In this document: positions 1-9,213 of the stretch, one piece after another
Layout of the letters: every line of letters starts with the position of its first letter
How positions within the stretch are numbered: position 1 is the stretch's first letter
Assembly (NCBI RefSeq): GCF_030252325.1
Contig: NZ_CP126981.1
Span: forward strand, 1,488,001-1,552,000
Source: Candidatus Mycobacterium wuenschmannii
GTDB taxonomy: Bacteria > Actinomycetota > Actinomycetes > Mycobacteriales > Mycobacteriaceae
Length of the DNA stretch: 64,000 nt
Direction of reading: 5' to 3'
Program-made: the position numbers and the translations under genes
The notes under the pieces: model-generated
What the model was told of the DNA's origin: nothing
The model's input: the letters and a program-made list of their open reading frames with translations, nothing else
Database searches by the model: none

Positions 1-704
1 TTGCCCGGCTGGCCGAGGCCGCGTCCTCGATGATCCGGACCAGCACCCCGGAGATGTGGCTCGGCTACAGCGGTGACGAGCGCGCGACGGCGCAGGCCTA
101 TCGGGGCGCCGCCGCGTTCGTCCCCCGGATCGGGGCCATGATCGATGCGATCCACCGCCACCATCTGGTCAGCACCCGCACCTTCATCGAGGGCATGGCC
201 CGCGGCCCGACGGCCGGCCTGGAATGCGGCGTCGGCTTTGCCGATCTGTCCGGCTTCACCGCGCTGACGCAGGCGCTCACTCCCGCCGAATTGTCGGCCC
301 TGCTCAACGAATTCGGCGCGACGGTCAGCGACATCGTGCACGCCGACGGCGGCCGGATCGTGAAGTTCATCGGCGACGCGGTGATGTGGGTCAGCTCCGA
401 TCCGGAGCGGCTGGCACGCGCGGCGTTGGACCTCGTCGACCACCCGCGGGCCCGCGAGGAGGGACTGCAGGTTCGGGCGGGTCTCGGCTTCGGCGAGATC
501 CTGACGCTGAGCGGCGACTACTTCGGCAACGCGGTGAACCTGGCCGCGCGTCTGGTCGCCGCCGCGGCGCCGGGACAGATCCTGATCACCGAAGACGTCT
601 ACAAGCGCATCCCCGATTGGCCGGTCGTGGAGCAGGAACCGTTGCAACTCAAGGGTTTTGACGCACCGGTCGTCGCCTACGAGCTGGGCCGCTCCGCGGG
701 TTGA
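1..704 (+). CDS. Class III adenylyl cyclase, C-terminal part (5' end outside window)
   Basis: Makes cAMP from ATP. The frame is open from the left edge, so this is the 3' part of a longer gene; an internal ATG at 30 is not the real start. The catalytic domain is complete: FADLSGF carries the first metal Asp, GGRIVKFIGDAVMW carries the substrate-selecting Lys and second metal Asp, and YFGNAVNLAARL carries the transition-state Asn and Arg. The part before it fits the regulatory N-terminal region of the Rv1264/Rv2212 type. Location directly before pepB matches Rv2212, whose M. tuberculosis protein was reported to respond to fatty acids; that response here is inference. Its last 28 bp overlap the convergent membrane-protein gene. 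Confidence 0.93.
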   Translation, partial: ARLAEAASSMIRTSTPEMWLGYSGDERATAQAYRGAAAFVPRIGAMIDAIHRHHLVSTRTFIEGMARGPTAGLECGVGFADLSGFTALTQALTPAELSALLNEFGATVSDIVHADGGRIVKFIGDAVMWVSSDPERLARAALDLVDHPRAREEGLQVRAGLGFGEILTLSGDYFGNAVNLAARLVAAAAPGQILITEDVYKRIPDWPVVEQEPLQLKGFDAPVVAYELGRSAG

Positions 705-1570
705 GGCTCCCGGTAGGCGACCTCGACGCCGGTCTGCAGCGACAGCGCCACGCTCTGGGTCATCAGCAGGGCCGCGAAAATACCCACCCACAGCCAGGCC
801 TGCGCCGGTGCCAGATGGGCGGCGGGGTTTCGCACCGGCAGCACCGTCAATGCGCACATCACATCCGCAACCACCACGATCACGGTGATGTAGGGCAGGA
901 CGGTCCGGAACTTCTGCACGCGCGGGCTCGACGGTGTCTCCGAGGCCCTTCGGGCGCGTCCGATCCACCACGTCGTCGCGCACACCACCAGCACCGTCAG
1001 TGCGATCGGCACCCCGAGGTTGTTGGCGTCGCTCCACAACGGTTCGATGGGCTCGCGAGTCTTCTGGTCGGCCAGCGCGAGCGCCAGGTCCGACAGCGTC
1101 GCCTCGATGAAGAACACCCCGATCGGCGGAACCAGCACGGCGACAATGAAGACGCAGTGTTTGGCGAGCGCGCCGGCCGCACCCGAGACGAATTGCACGA
1201 CCGCGTACAGCAGCATGTAGACCGACGCCACAAAAGAAATGGCGCCCAACAATTCCGCCGACGATGCCCGGCCCCCGGTCAGCGAGCAGCCATTCTCACC
1301 GGCCAGCAGGCTGTATTGAATGGCCGACAGAAACAGGCCCAGGAACGCACTCATCAGCGCTACGCCCGTCAGCGTCTCGTGCTCGATCTCGTGGACTCCG
1401 CGGGGCTTTCCGTCGCCGCGACGCCGGTAGCCGCGGTCGAGCACGAGGTTGATGACCACGAACGCGAACCCGGCCAGCACACCGGCCAATTGCGCATAAT
1501 TCCTTGCCACGATCGATATGTCGAAGCCAGTCCACAGCACGCACGAATCGGCAAGTTGTCCCGTCGGCAT
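677..1570 (-). CDS. Seven-helix integral membrane protein of unknown function
   Basis: A 297-residue protein I do not recognise. Reading hydrophobicity by eye gives seven membrane segments, near residues 24-45, 65-90, 102-131, 136-163, 182-203, 222-245 and 256-278, with short Arg/Lys-rich loops. No catalytic motif or transporter signature is evident. It starts with ATG at 1570, 89 bp from the divergent pepB start, and its 3' end overlaps the adenylyl cyclase by 28 bp. Neighbours give no functional clue beyond a possible link to cAMP signalling. Real coding is supported by the even hydrophobic periodicity and gene-sized fit between flanking genes. Confidence 0.8.
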   Translation of the reverse strand: MPTGQLADSCVLWTGFDISIVARNYAQLAGVLAGFAFVVINLVLDRGYRRRGDGKPRGVHEIEHETLTGVALMSAFLGLFLSAIQYSLLAGENGCSLTGGRASSAELLGAISFVASVYMLLYAVVQFVSGAAGALAKHCVFIVAVLVPPIGVFFIEATLSDLALALADQKTREPIEPLWSDANNLGVPIALTVLVVCATTWWIGRARRASETPSSPRVQKFRTVLPYITVIVVVADVMCALTVLPVRNPAAHLAPAQAWLWVGIFAALLMTQSVALSLQTGVEVAYREPQPAERPSS

Positions 1571-1659
1571 CGCCGAAATAATAGTCGTAACGACGCCGTG
1601 AGCAGGGTCGAAACACGGGCGGCGGGCGACCGAATGCGGCGGTCGTTAGGGTTGAATTC

Positions 1660-3216
1660 GTGAGCACTCAACCCGGATACCTGGCCCCCGCTGTCTCCGT
1701 CGCGTCCGCGCTGCCCCGTCGCGGCGCCAAGTCGGCCGTGCTGATCGTCCCGGTGGTGTCATCGGGTCCCGAGGATGTCAACGACGAACCCGGCGCCGCG
1801 ACCGCCGGTGCCGACGGGTTCCTGCCGAAGGACGCGATCACCGAAATCGAGGATGCTCTCAAGGCTTTGAACGCCACCGGCGCGGTCGAGCAGGTGCATC
1901 GCTTGGTGGTGAAGTCGTTGCCGCTCGGCAGCGTGCTCACGATCGGGCTCGGCAAGCAGCGTGACGAATATCCCGCGGACCTGATCCGCCGGGCGGCCGG
2001 ATCGGCGGCACGGGCCTTGGGCGGCGCCGACGCCGCGATCACCACGCTGGGTGCGCTGCCCGGCGACGGGGCCCTTGAGGCCACGATCGAAGGGTTGGTG
2101 CTGGGCAGCTACCGGTTCACCGCGTTCCGCACCGACAAGACGGCGCCCAAGGACCCCGGACTGCGCACCATCACGGCGCTGTCCGGCGACAAGGCCGCGA
2201 AGGCGCAGGCGACGCACGCTGCGGCGGTCGCGACCGCCGTGGCCACCGCCCGCGACTTCGTCAACACCCCGCCGAGCCATCTCTTCCCCGCCGAATTCGC
2301 CAGTCGGGCAAAGGCTTTGGGTGAGTCAGTGGGCCTCGAGGTGGAGATCCTCGACGATAAGGCTCTGCAGAAGAACGGGTACGGCGGCATCGTCGGCGTC
2401 GGGCAGGGCTCGTCGCGGCTGCCGCGCCTGGTGCGACTGTCCCACCGCGGGTCGCGGCTGGCCAAGAAGCCCAAGCAGGCCCGGAAGGTCGCGCTGGTCG
2501 GCAAGGGCGTCACGTTCGACACCGGCGGCATCTCGATCAAGCCCGCGGCGTCGATGCACCATATGACGTCCGACATGGGCGGTGCCGCCGCGGTGATCGC
2601 GACGGTCGCGCTCGCCGCCCAACTCGAACTTCCGATCGACGTGATCGCCACGGTGCCGATGGCCGAGAACATGCCCTCGGCGACGGCTCAGCGCCCCGGC
2701 GACGTGCTGACGCAGTACGGCGGCACCACCGTCGAGGTGCTCAACACCGACGCCGAGGGGCGGCTGATCCTGGCCGACGCCATCGTGCGGGCGTGCGAGG
2801 ACAATCCCGACTACCTGATCGAGACGTCGACGCTGACCGGCGCACAGACCGTCGCACTTGGCGCGCGCACGCCCGGCGTGATGGGCAGCGACGAGTTTCG
2901 CGACCGGGTCGCGGACCTGTCCCGGCAGGTCGGCGAAAACGGTTGGGCGATGCCACTTCCCGATGAACTGAAGGACGACCTGAAGTCGACGGTGGCCGAC
3001 CTGGCCAACATCAGCGGGCAGCGCTTCGCCGGGATGCTGGTGGCGGGAGTGTTCCTGCGCGAGTTCGTCGCCGAGGGCGTCGACTGGGCGCACATCGACG
3101 TCGCCGCTCCGGCCTACAACACCGGTGGCCCGTGGGGTTACACGCCCAAGGGCGGCACGGGAGTTCCGACGCGCACCATGTTCGCGGTGCTCGAGGACAT
3201 CGCCGCGAACGGCTAG
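1660..3216 (+). CDS. pepB: Leucyl aminopeptidase, peptidase family M17
   Basis: Cytosolic metallo-aminopeptidase that removes N-terminal residues from peptides and acts in peptide turnover; the family is hexameric with two metal ions per subunit. At 518 residues it has the usual length (M. tuberculosis Rv2213 is about 515). The N-terminal macro-like domain is followed by the catalytic domain with [15 protein letters not shown] (metal and active-site Lys/Asp), DMGGAAAV and the family signature [12 protein letters not shown]. Start is GTG at 1660. The stop overlaps the stop of the convergent membrane-protein gene by 4 bp. Confidence 0.96.
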   Translation: MSTQPGYLAPAVSVASALPRRGAKSAVLIVPVVSSGPEDVNDEPGAATAGADGFLPKDAITEIEDALKALNATGAVEQVHRLVVKSLPLGSVLTIGLGKQRDEYPADLIRRAAGSAARALGGADAAITTLGALPGDGALEATIEGLVLGSYRFTAFRTDKTAPKDPGLRTITALSGDKAAKAQATHAAAVATAVATARDFVNTPPSHLFPAEFASRAKALGESVGLEVEILDDKALQKNGYGGIVGVGQGSSRLPRLVRLSHRGSRLAKKPKQARKVALVGKGVTFDTGGISIKPAASMHHMTSDMGGAAAVIATVALAAQLELPIDVIATVPMAENMPSATAQRPGDVLTQYGGTTVEVLNTDAEGRLILADAIVRACEDNPDYLIETSTLTGAQTVALGARTPGVMGSDEFRDRVADLSRQVGENGWAMPLPDELKDDLKSTVADLANISGQRFAGMLVAGVFLREFVAEGVDWAHIDVAAPAYNTGGPWGYTPKGGTGVPTRTMFAVLEDIAANG

Positions 3217-3947
3217 CCCGCGGCGTTACTGAACCAGCGCACCTTCTGCTTCCACGAGTAGGCGGAGGTGACCGCGAAGCCTGCGCCACAGGCGCAGGCG
3301 AAGAACCAGACCAGCGCCGCGTCCACCGGGCCCTGCACCGCCGGCACCAACGCGGTGATGATGCGGACCGAACAGGCCGCGATACCGCTGCCGCAGGCGA
3401 GCAGGTACAGGGTGGCGATGTTGGTCGAGCGCGGGTCCTTGCGCAGCACCAGCATTGCGCGGAAGCCGAACCCGAGCAGGTAGATCAGGGTCCCGCAGAG
3501 CAGGATCCAGTAGACGCTCAGCCAGAAGTCGGTGGGCAACGCGAAGAAATCGCGCGCATAGGTCTTGCTGCCGCGGCTGAGAGTGAACGTCGCCAGCAGT
3601 AGCGGAATGCACAGTGTGGCAGGACGTTCCACGTACTGCTTGAAGGACTTCTGCAGCGTGTGGTCATCGGTGATCCGGCCGAGCGCGTTGTAGACGATGG
3701 CCGACGCCGCGACGATGTAGCAGTCGTGACCCAGGTAGTTCTGCAGATTCCAAACGCCGGTCAGGTCGTGCAACGCGACCCCGAGCGTTTCAGCGGTGAA
3801 CGGCGACATCAGCAGAACGGTGAGTCCCTGCAGGGCGATGTTGATCGTCGCCGCGACCTCCCAACGGGAATGCCACGTGAGACGTCGAATCCAGAGACTC
3901 CACCCGATGCAGGCCAGGGTGATGAAGATGAGAGCGCTAAGTGCCAC
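3213..3947 (-). CDS. Seven-helix membrane protein paired with an HTH-like gene
   Basis: A 244-residue protein with about seven membrane segments (near residues 2-20, 29-50, 77-92, 108-126, 141-168, 176-204 and 211-233). The loops contain His, Asp and Asn residues ([16 protein letters not shown], residues 60-75) but no motif I can assign. It lies 27 bp downstream of the small DNA-binding-like gene on the same strand, so the two probably form one transcript. M. tuberculosis has ephD (Rv2214c) at this position, so this pair looks like an accessory insertion or replacement. Function unknown; a membrane sensor or exclusion/immunity partner of the regulator is only inference. Confidence 0.82.
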   Translation of the reverse strand: MALSALIFITLACIGWSLWIRRLTWHSRWEVAATINIALQGLTVLLMSPFTAETLGVALHDLTGVWNLQNYLGHDCYIVAASAIVYNALGRITDDHTLQKSFKQYVERPATLCIPLLLATFTLSRGSKTYARDFFALPTDFWLSVYWILLCGTLIYLLGFGFRAMLVLRKDPRSTNIATLYLLACGSGIAACSVRIITALVPAVQGPVDAALVWFFACACGAGFAVTSAYSWKQKVRWFSNAAG

Positions 3948-3974
3948 GGCAGTACCTCGTACGAAGAGAAAGCT

Positions 3975-4382
3975 TTACAGCGGCGGCGCGTCGGAGCGGG
4001 GACGCCACTCCGCGATCTTGGTCGGTGCCGTGAGCGTCTTGACGTTTCCGCCGGCCACGGCGTGCATCTGCGAGCCACCCCGAATCTCCTCGGCGAGAGC
4101 GGTGACCTCGTCGGGCTCGATGAACCGATAGCGCGTCAGCAGCTCGGCACGATTGATGCCGAGGTTCGCCGCGGCGACCCGTAGATTGTCGGCGGTGATC
4201 AGAGTGCCTTTGTCCAACTGGTCGTAATACGTGGAACGGGGAAGTTCCATCGCGGTCCAGATCTCTTCCCTACTCAGGGAGCGACCTGCCAGATACGAGA
4301 GCACGGTGGCAAGTTCCTTGCCGCTGTCATCGGGATACACGAGAAACAAGATATCCAAGTTTTCGGCTTTCCGGAATCCCAT
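3975..4382 (-). CDS. Small putative DNA-binding regulator (HTH-like)
   Basis: A 135-residue protein starting MGFRKAEN. Residues about 30-75 read as a helix-turn-helix of the Cro/repressor type: SREEIWTAMELPRSTYYDQ followed by TADNLRVAAANLGINRAELL. The C-terminus is polar and lacks other domains. I chose the ATG at 4382 because the in-frame extension to 4550 is rich in Cys, Asn and Pro, unlike the rest, and would cover the likely promoter. Upstream lies a 16-bp inverted repeat that could be its operator. Codon use is less GC-biased than in neighbours, consistent with acquisition. It probably controls itself and the membrane-protein gene behind it (inference). Confidence 0.72.
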   Translation of the reverse strand: MGFRKAENLDILFLVYPDDSGKELATVLSYLAGRSLSREEIWTAMELPRSTYYDQLDKGTLITADNLRVAAANLGINRAELLTRYRFIEPDEVTALAEEIRGGSQMHAVAGGNVKTLTAPTKIAEWRPRSDAPPL

Positions 4383-4446
4383 TCTCGTTAAATGCCGATT
4401 ATTTCGCGTTTTCTGGCCGACACACTTCCGCGGATATGGAATTAAA

Positions 4447-4462
4447 GTCCAACAAATTGGAC
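4447..4462. promoter_or_regulatory. Perfect inverted repeat, candidate operator of the HTH-like gene
   Basis: The arms GTCCAA and TTGGAC are perfect reverse complements separated by CAAA. It lies 65 bp upstream of the chosen HTH start in AT-rich DNA, a usual place for an autoregulatory operator. The link to the adjacent regulator is inference. Confidence 0.45.
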
Positions 4463-4510
4463 ACAGTCCCACGAGCTGACCATGTGAGTTGTTCTCAGAG
4501 TAGGTTCGAA

Positions 4511-4526
4511 TGAGATGTAGCTCACA
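4511..4526. promoter_or_regulatory. Candidate CRP-family binding site
   Basis: TGAGATGTAGCTCACA matches the mycobacterial CRP consensus TGTGA-N6-TCACA at nine of ten positions. It lies between the HTH-like gene and dlaT, about 200 bp before dlaT. Which promoter it serves cannot be told from the sequence. Confidence 0.4.
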
Positions 4527-4722
4527 TAACGCCGAGATGGCTTTCTCCACTGCTTGCGCTCGCGGAATTCGGGCGTCACCAGCTTGCCCTGGGTGTGTGC
4601 CGACGCCACCGCAGTGACAGGATGGTTTCGGTAATCACGGGTGCAGCTCCGGTCTACCGCGCTGTGGTAAGCCAGAGGTCGACCCGCGCCCACCGACCCA
4701 CCAATCGAGGAGTCGACGTCAG

Positions 4723-6525
4723 ATGGCCTTCTCAGTGCAGATGCCGGCACTCGGTGAGAGCGTGACCGAGGGAACTGTTACCCGCTGGCTGAAGCAAGAA
4801 GGCGACACCGTCGAGGTCGACGAACCGCTGCTGGAGGTCTCCACCGACAAGGTCGACACCGAGATCCCTTCGCCCGCAGCGGGAGTGCTGACCAAGATCG
4901 TCGCCCACGAAGACGACACCGTGGAGGTCGGCGGCGAACTGGCCGTGATCGGCGACGCCTCGGAAGGCTCACAGGGCGGCGACCAGCCGGCGGAGCAGCC
5001 GGCTGCGCAGGCCGCGCCCCAGCCCCAGCCGGAACCCGAGCCGCAGGCCGCTCCCGAGCCTCAGCCGGCGGCGGAGCCGCCCGCACCCGCCGCACCGGCG
5101 GCCGGCGGTCAGGGCGCGGACGGCGACTCCAAGCCGGTCCTGATGCCCGAACTCGGCGAGTCGGTCACCGAAGGCACGGTCACCCGCTGGCTGAAGAAGG
5201 TCGGCGACTCTGTCGACGTCGACGAGCCGCTGGTGGAGGTCTCCACCGACAAGGTCGACACCGAGATCCCGTCGCCGGTCGCGGGCACGTTGATCAGCAT
5301 CACCGCCGAGGAAGACGTCACCGTCGCGGTCGGCGGCGAGCTGGCGCGGATCGGCACCGGCGCCACCACCGCGGCCGTCGCTCCCGCTGCGCCCGCGCCG
5401 CAAGCCGCACCCCCGCTCCCCGGCACCGCCCGCTCCGCCGGCACCGCCCGCTCCGCCGTCCCCTCCGGCACCGCCCGCCCCTCCGGCACCCGCCGCTGCG
5501 CCCGCCCCGCCCCGGCTCCCGCACCGGCCCCGGCTCCCGAGCCCGCGCCGCAGCCGGCCGCATCGGGCGACGGCGCCCCCTACGTCACTCCCCTGGTGCG
5601 AAAGCTGGCCGCCGAGAACAACATTGACCTTGGCACGCTGAACGGCACCGGCGTCGGCGGACGCATCCGCAAGCAGGATGTGCTGGCCGCCGCCGAGCAG
5701 AAGAAGCAACCCGCAGCGGCGCCGGCCGCCCCGGCAAGTCCGGCGGCAGCGCCGGCCGCGCCGAAGCCGAGCGCCCCGACGCCCGCGCCCGCGCTGGCGC
5801 ATCTGCGTGGAACCACGCAGAAGGCCAGCCGGATCCGCCAGATCACCGCGAACAAGACGCGGGAGTCGCTGCAGGCGACGGCGCAACTCACGCAGGTGCA
5901 CGAAGTCGACATGACCCGCATCGTGGCGCTGCGCGCCAAGGCGAAGAGCGCCTTCGCCGAGCGCGAGGGCGTGAACCTGACCTACCTGCCGTTCATCGCG
6001 CGCGCCGTCATCGACGCGCTCAAGACGCACCCGAACGTCAACGCCAGCTACAACGAGGGCACCAAAGAGATCACTTATTACGACGCCGAGCACCTCGGCT
6101 TTGCGGTCGACACCGAGCAGGGCCTGCTTTCGCCGGTGATCCACAACGCCGGCGACCTGTCGCTGGCCGGCCTGGCCCGCGCGATTGCCGACATCGCCGA
6201 GCGCGCCAGGTCGAACCGGCTCAAGCCCGACGAGTTGTCCGGTGGCACCTTCACGATCACCAACATCGGCAGCCAGGGCGCCCTCACCGACACGCCGATT
6301 CTGGTGCCGCCGCAGGCTGCGATGCTGGGCACCGGGGCGATCGTGAAGCGGCCCCGGGTCGTCGTCGACGACAACGGCAACGAATCGATCGGTGTGCGGT
6401 CGGTCGCGCTGCTGCCGCTGACCTACGACCACCGGCTGATCGACGGCGCCGACGCCGGACGCTTCGTCACCACCATCAAACATCGGCTCGAAGAAGGCTC
6501 ATTCGAGGCCGATCTGGGGTTGTAG
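4723..6525 (+). CDS. dlaT: Dihydrolipoamide acyltransferase, E2 of pyruvate dehydrogenase and of the peroxynitrite reductase complex
   Basis: Core acyltransferase that passes acetyl groups from E1 (aceE) to CoA. In M. tuberculosis the same protein also serves the AhpD/AhpC antioxidant system. The 600 residues hold two lipoyl domains (about 1-77 and 136-210; lipoyl lysines K43 and K177 in STDKVDTE), Pro/Ala linkers, a peripheral-subunit-binding domain (about 286-325) and the catalytic domain with [12 protein letters not shown] (H570, D574). It is longer than Rv2215 (553). ATG at 4723 follows GAGGAG. Odd: residues about 232-264 read as a Gly-Thr-Arg-Ser-rich stretch with a Cys, while the +1 frame of the same bases gives a normal Pro/Ala linker, suggesting two compensating indels. 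Followed after 12 bp by the Rv2216-like gene, then lipB and lipA. Confidence 0.95.
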   Translation: MAFSVQMPALGESVTEGTVTRWLKQEGDTVEVDEPLLEVSTDKVDTEIPSPAAGVLTKIVAHEDDTVEVGGELAVIGDASEGSQGGDQPAEQPAAQAAPQPQPEPEPQAAPEPQPAAEPPAPAAPAAGGQGADGDSKPVLMPELGESVTEGTVTRWLKKVGDSVDVDEPLVEVSTDKVDTEIPSPVAGTLISITAEEDVTVAVGGELARIGTGATTAAVAPAAPAPQAAPPLPGTARSAGTARSAVPSGTARPSGTRRCARPAPAPAPAPAPEPAPQPAASGDGAPYVTPLVRKLAAENNIDLGTLNGTGVGGRIRKQDVLAAAEQKKQPAAAPAAPASPAAAPAAPKPSAPTPAPALAHLRGTTQKASRIRQITANKTRESLQATAQLTQVHEVDMTRIVALRAKAKSAFAEREGVNLTYLPFIARAVIDALKTHPNVNASYNEGTKEITYYDAEHLGFAVDTEQGLLSPVIHNAGDLSLAGLARAIADIAERARSNRLKPDELSGGTFTITNIGSQGALTDTPILVPPQAAMLGTGAIVKRPRVVVDDNGNESIGVRSVALLPLTYDHRLIDGADAGRFVTTIKHRLEEGSFEADLGL

Positions 6526-6537
6526 GGGGCTCGACGC

Positions 6538-7446
6538 GTGACCGCCACCGTCGCCATCGCAGGCTCGTCCGGCCTGATCGGTTCGGCCCTGGTCACGGCG
6601 CTACGCAGCGCGGACTACCAGGTTCTGCGGATCGTGCGCCGCGCCCCGGCCAACGCCGGCGAACTGCACTGGGATCCCGACAGCGGTGAACTCGACACCG
6701 CCGCGTTGCAGGGCGTCGACGCCGTAGTGAACATGTGCGGCGTCAACGTTGCCGGGCGGCGCTGGTCGGGCGCGTTCAAGCAGAATCTGCGCGACAGCCG
6801 CATCACCCCGACCGAGGTGCTGTCCACTGCCGTCGCCGAAGCCGGCGTCGGCGTGCTCGTCAACGCCAGCGCGGTCGGCTACTACGGCAACACCAAGGAT
6901 CGTGCGGTCGACGAAACCGCTCCTCCGGGAAAAGGTTTCCTCGCACAGCTGTGTGTGGACTGGGAAGCGGTCACCGCGCCCGCCGTTGCGGCCGGCGCGC
7001 GAGTGGTGCTGGCCCGTACCGGCGTCGTGCTGGCTGCGGCGGGCGGTGCCCTGCGGCAACTGCGGCCGCTGTTCTCGGTCGGCCTCGGCGTCCGGTTGGG
7101 CAGCGGCCGCCAGTACATGTCCTGGATCAGCCTGGACGACACCGTGCGCGCGCTGCAGTTCGCGCTCGCCGAACCGGGCCTGTCCGGGCCGGTGAACCTG
7201 ACCGGGCCCGCCCCGGTGACGAACGCGGAATTCACTGCGGCACTGGGCCGTACGGTCGGCCGACCCACCCCGCTGATGGCACCCGCATTCGCGGTGCGCG
7301 CGGCGCTCGGCGAGTTCGCCGACGAGGCGCTGCTGAGCGGGCAACGGGTCATCCCGGGCGCGTTGGAGCGGGCGGGCTTCGAGTTTCACCACAACACCGT
7401 CGGCGAGGCGTTGCGGTACGCCACCGCGACGCGTGATGTCGCCTGA
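6538..7446 (+). CDS. TIGR01777-family NAD(P)-binding epimerase-like protein (Rv2216-like)
   Basis: A 302-residue atypical SDR of the SDR39U1/YfcH type. The nucleotide-binding loop [10 protein letters not shown] is at residues 7-16; NASAVGYYG and the later MSWISLDD segment are typical of the family, and a C-terminal DUF1731-like part is present ([12 protein letters not shown] near the end). The substrate is unknown in any mycobacterium. GTG at 6538 lies 12 bp after dlaT, and lipB follows 44 bp later, so it is probably cotranscribed with the lipoate genes; a link to lipoylation is inference from this conserved position. Confidence 0.88.
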   Translation: MTATVAIAGSSGLIGSALVTALRSADYQVLRIVRRAPANAGELHWDPDSGELDTAALQGVDAVVNMCGVNVAGRRWSGAFKQNLRDSRITPTEVLSTAVAEAGVGVLVNASAVGYYGNTKDRAVDETAPPGKGFLAQLCVDWEAVTAPAVAAGARVVLARTGVVLAAAGGALRQLRPLFSVGLGVRLGSGRQYMSWISLDDTVRALQFALAEPGLSGPVNLTGPAPVTNAEFTAALGRTVGRPTPLMAPAFAVRAALGEFADEALLSGQRVIPGALERAGFEFHHNTVGEALRYATATRDVA

Positions 7447-7490
7447 CGCCTGTCAGGTTGTCGCCAGCTTCGAGTTGTACCGTCGGGCAG

Positions 7491-8210
7491 GTGAGTTCGA
7501 TCCGCTCGAGCGAGGCGCCCGTCGATGTCCGCCAGATGGACAGCGTCGACTACCGGGTCGCCTGGGATCTGCAGCAGGAGTTGGCCGAAGCCCGGATCGC
7601 GGGCGGCGCCGACTCGTTGCTGCTGCTCGAACACCCGTCGGTCTACACCGCGGGACGTCGCACCGCCGCCGAGGAGCGACCCGCCGATGACACCCCAGTC
7701 GTCGACACCGACCGCGGCGGCAAAATCACCTGGCATGGCCCGGGCCAACTCGTCGGCTACCCGATCATCGGGCTGGCCGAGCCGCTCGACGTCGTCAATT
7801 ACGTCCGGCGCATCGAGGAAGCCCTGATCAAGGTGTGTAGCGACACCGGCCTTCGCGTCGGCCGTGTCGACGGACGCTCAGGCGTGTGGGTGCCCGCCGA
7901 GGCCGGCCGGCCGGACCGCAAGGTCGCCGCGATCGGCGTGCGGGTGTCGCGGTCGACCACGCTGCACGGCTTCGCGCTCAACTGCGACTGCGACCTCGGC
8001 GCGTTCGCGAACATCGTCCCGTGCGGCATCAGCGACGCCGGCGTCACGTCGCTCTCGGCAGAACTGGGGCGCCGGGTCAGCGTCGACGACGTCCGGGCCG
8101 CGGTCGCCGACGCGGTGTGCGACGCCCTGGACGGCCTGCTTGCGGTCGGCTCGTCCAACAGTCCGGTTCCTCAGCCCGCCGTACCGGCGCGCATCGTCGC
8201 CCGGGGCTGA
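7491..8210 (+). CDS. lipB: Octanoyltransferase (lipoate biosynthesis)
   Basis: Transfers octanoate from acyl carrier protein to the lipoyl domains of E2 and GcvH proteins, the first step of lipoate synthesis. The Cys/Lys pair is visible: K144 in RKVAAIGVR and C178 in IVPCGISD, with the substrate motif [16 protein letters not shown]. At 239 residues it is close to Rv2217 (230). I chose GTG at 7491, giving MSSIRSS, because M. tuberculosis LipB begins similarly; an ATG at 7458 would sit directly after a hairpin and add unconserved residues. lipA starts 29 bp downstream and dlaT, the main substrate, is two genes upstream. Confidence 0.95.
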   Translation: MSSIRSSEAPVDVRQMDSVDYRVAWDLQQELAEARIAGGADSLLLLEHPSVYTAGRRTAAEERPADDTPVVDTDRGGKITWHGPGQLVGYPIIGLAEPLDVVNYVRRIEEALIKVCSDTGLRVGRVDGRSGVWVPAEAGRPDRKVAAIGVRVSRSTTLHGFALNCDCDLGAFANIVPCGISDAGVTSLSAELGRRVSVDDVRAAVADAVCDALDGLLAVGSSNSPVPQPAVPARIVARG

Positions 8211-8239
8211 CACACCGCCGCCCGCGTAGCATCGACTCC

Positions 8240-9187
8240 GTGACCGTCACCCCCGAAGGTCGGAAGCTGCTGCGCCTGGAAGTGCGCAACGCCGAAACCC
8301 CGATCGAGCGCAAGCCGCCGTGGATCAAGACCCGGCTGCGGATGGGGCCCGAGTACACCGACCTCAAGAAGCTGGTCCGCCGCGAGGGCCTGCACACCGT
8401 GTGCGAAGAAGCCGGCTGCCCCAACATCTACGAGTGCTGGGAAGACCGCGAGGCCACCTTCCTGATCGGCGGCGGGGTCTGCAGCCGCCGCTGCGACTTC
8501 TGCCAGATCGACACGGGCAAGCCCGCGCCGCTCGACCGCGACGAACCGCGCCGGGTCGCCGAGAGCGTGCAGGCGATGAGCCTGCGCTACTCCACGGTCA
8601 CCGGGGTGGCCCGCGACGACCTGCCGGATGGCGGCGCCTGGCTCTACGCCGAGACCGTGCGCGCCATCAAACAACTCAACCCGTCGACCGGGGTGGAGTT
8701 GTTGATTCCCGACTTCAACGCCCACGCCGACCAGTTGCGCGAGGTCTTCGAATCGCGCCCAGAAGTGTTGGCGCACAACGTTGAAACCGTGCCGCGCATT
8801 TTCAAGCGCATCCGTCCGGCGTTCACCTATCAGCGCAGCCTCGACGTGCTGACCGCGGCGCGCGACTTCGGACTGGTCACCAAGAGCAACCTGATCCTCG
8901 GCATGGGCGAGACCCCCGACGAGGTGCGGTCGGCGCTCGAAGACCTGCATGCGGCCGGCTGCGACATCGTGACGATCACCCAGTACCTGCGCCCGACGTC
9001 GCGGCATCACCCGGTCGACCGCTGGGTCCACCCCGACGAGTTCGTCACCTACGAGCGCTACGCCGAGCAACTCGGGTTCGCCGGGGTGCTGGCCGGACCG
9101 CTGGTGCGCTCGTCGTATCGGGCGGGCCGGCTCTACCAGCAGGCCAGCCAGCGCCGGCAGCAGACGCCCACCGCACAGCCGGGCTGA
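8240..9187 (+). CDS. lipA: Lipoyl synthase, radical SAM
   Basis: Inserts two sulfur atoms into protein-bound octanoate. The 315 residues contain the auxiliary cluster motif CX4CX5C (C55, C60, C66), the radical-SAM motif CX3CX2C (C81, C85, C88 in CSRRCDFC) and the C-terminal VRSSYRAG serine that ligates the auxiliary cluster. The start is GTG at 8240 (MTVTPEGRK), matching the M. tuberculosis protein (311 residues); the frame stays open upstream across the end of lipB but that part is Arg-rich and unconserved. It works after lipB on dlaT and other E2 proteins. Confidence 0.97.
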   Translation: MTVTPEGRKLLRLEVRNAETPIERKPPWIKTRLRMGPEYTDLKKLVRREGLHTVCEEAGCPNIYECWEDREATFLIGGGVCSRRCDFCQIDTGKPAPLDRDEPRRVAESVQAMSLRYSTVTGVARDDLPDGGAWLYAETVRAIKQLNPSTGVELLIPDFNAHADQLREVFESRPEVLAHNVETVPRIFKRIRPAFTYQRSLDVLTAARDFGLVTKSNLILGMGETPDEVRSALEDLHAAGCDIVTITQYLRPTSRHHPVDRWVHPDEFVTYERYAEQLGFAGVLAGPLVRSSYRAGRLYQQASQRRQQTPTAQPG

Positions 9188-9213
9188 CGCGGCCTTCCGT
9201 ATTCTTGGCCATT

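Larger units (their letters stand above)
4383..4722. other. 340-bp divergent intergenic region, AT-richer than its surroundings
   Basis: Separates the HTH-like gene from dlaT. It holds the 16-bp inverted repeat at 4447-4462 and a CRP-like site at 4511-4526, and ends with the dlaT ribosome site GAGGAG about 10 bases before the ATG. The part nearest the HTH gene is visibly AT-rich. I see no convincing further gene in it. Confidence 0.6.

Noticed and set aside
4969..6483. About 500-codon open frame antisense to dlaT
   Set aside because: Gly/Arg/Ala repeats mirror the Pro/Ala linkers of dlaT on the other strand; typical for high-GC antisense frames.
7442..7457. CCTGAC-GCCT-GTCAGG hairpin after the Rv2216-like gene as a terminator
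   Set aside because: Only 6 bp of stem, overlaps the stop codon and lacks a T-run; lipB follows closely and is expected to be cotranscribed.
7886..8239. Upstream extension of lipA across the end of lipB
   Set aside because: Arg/Gly-rich and unconserved; the conserved LipA start MTVTPEG is at 8240.
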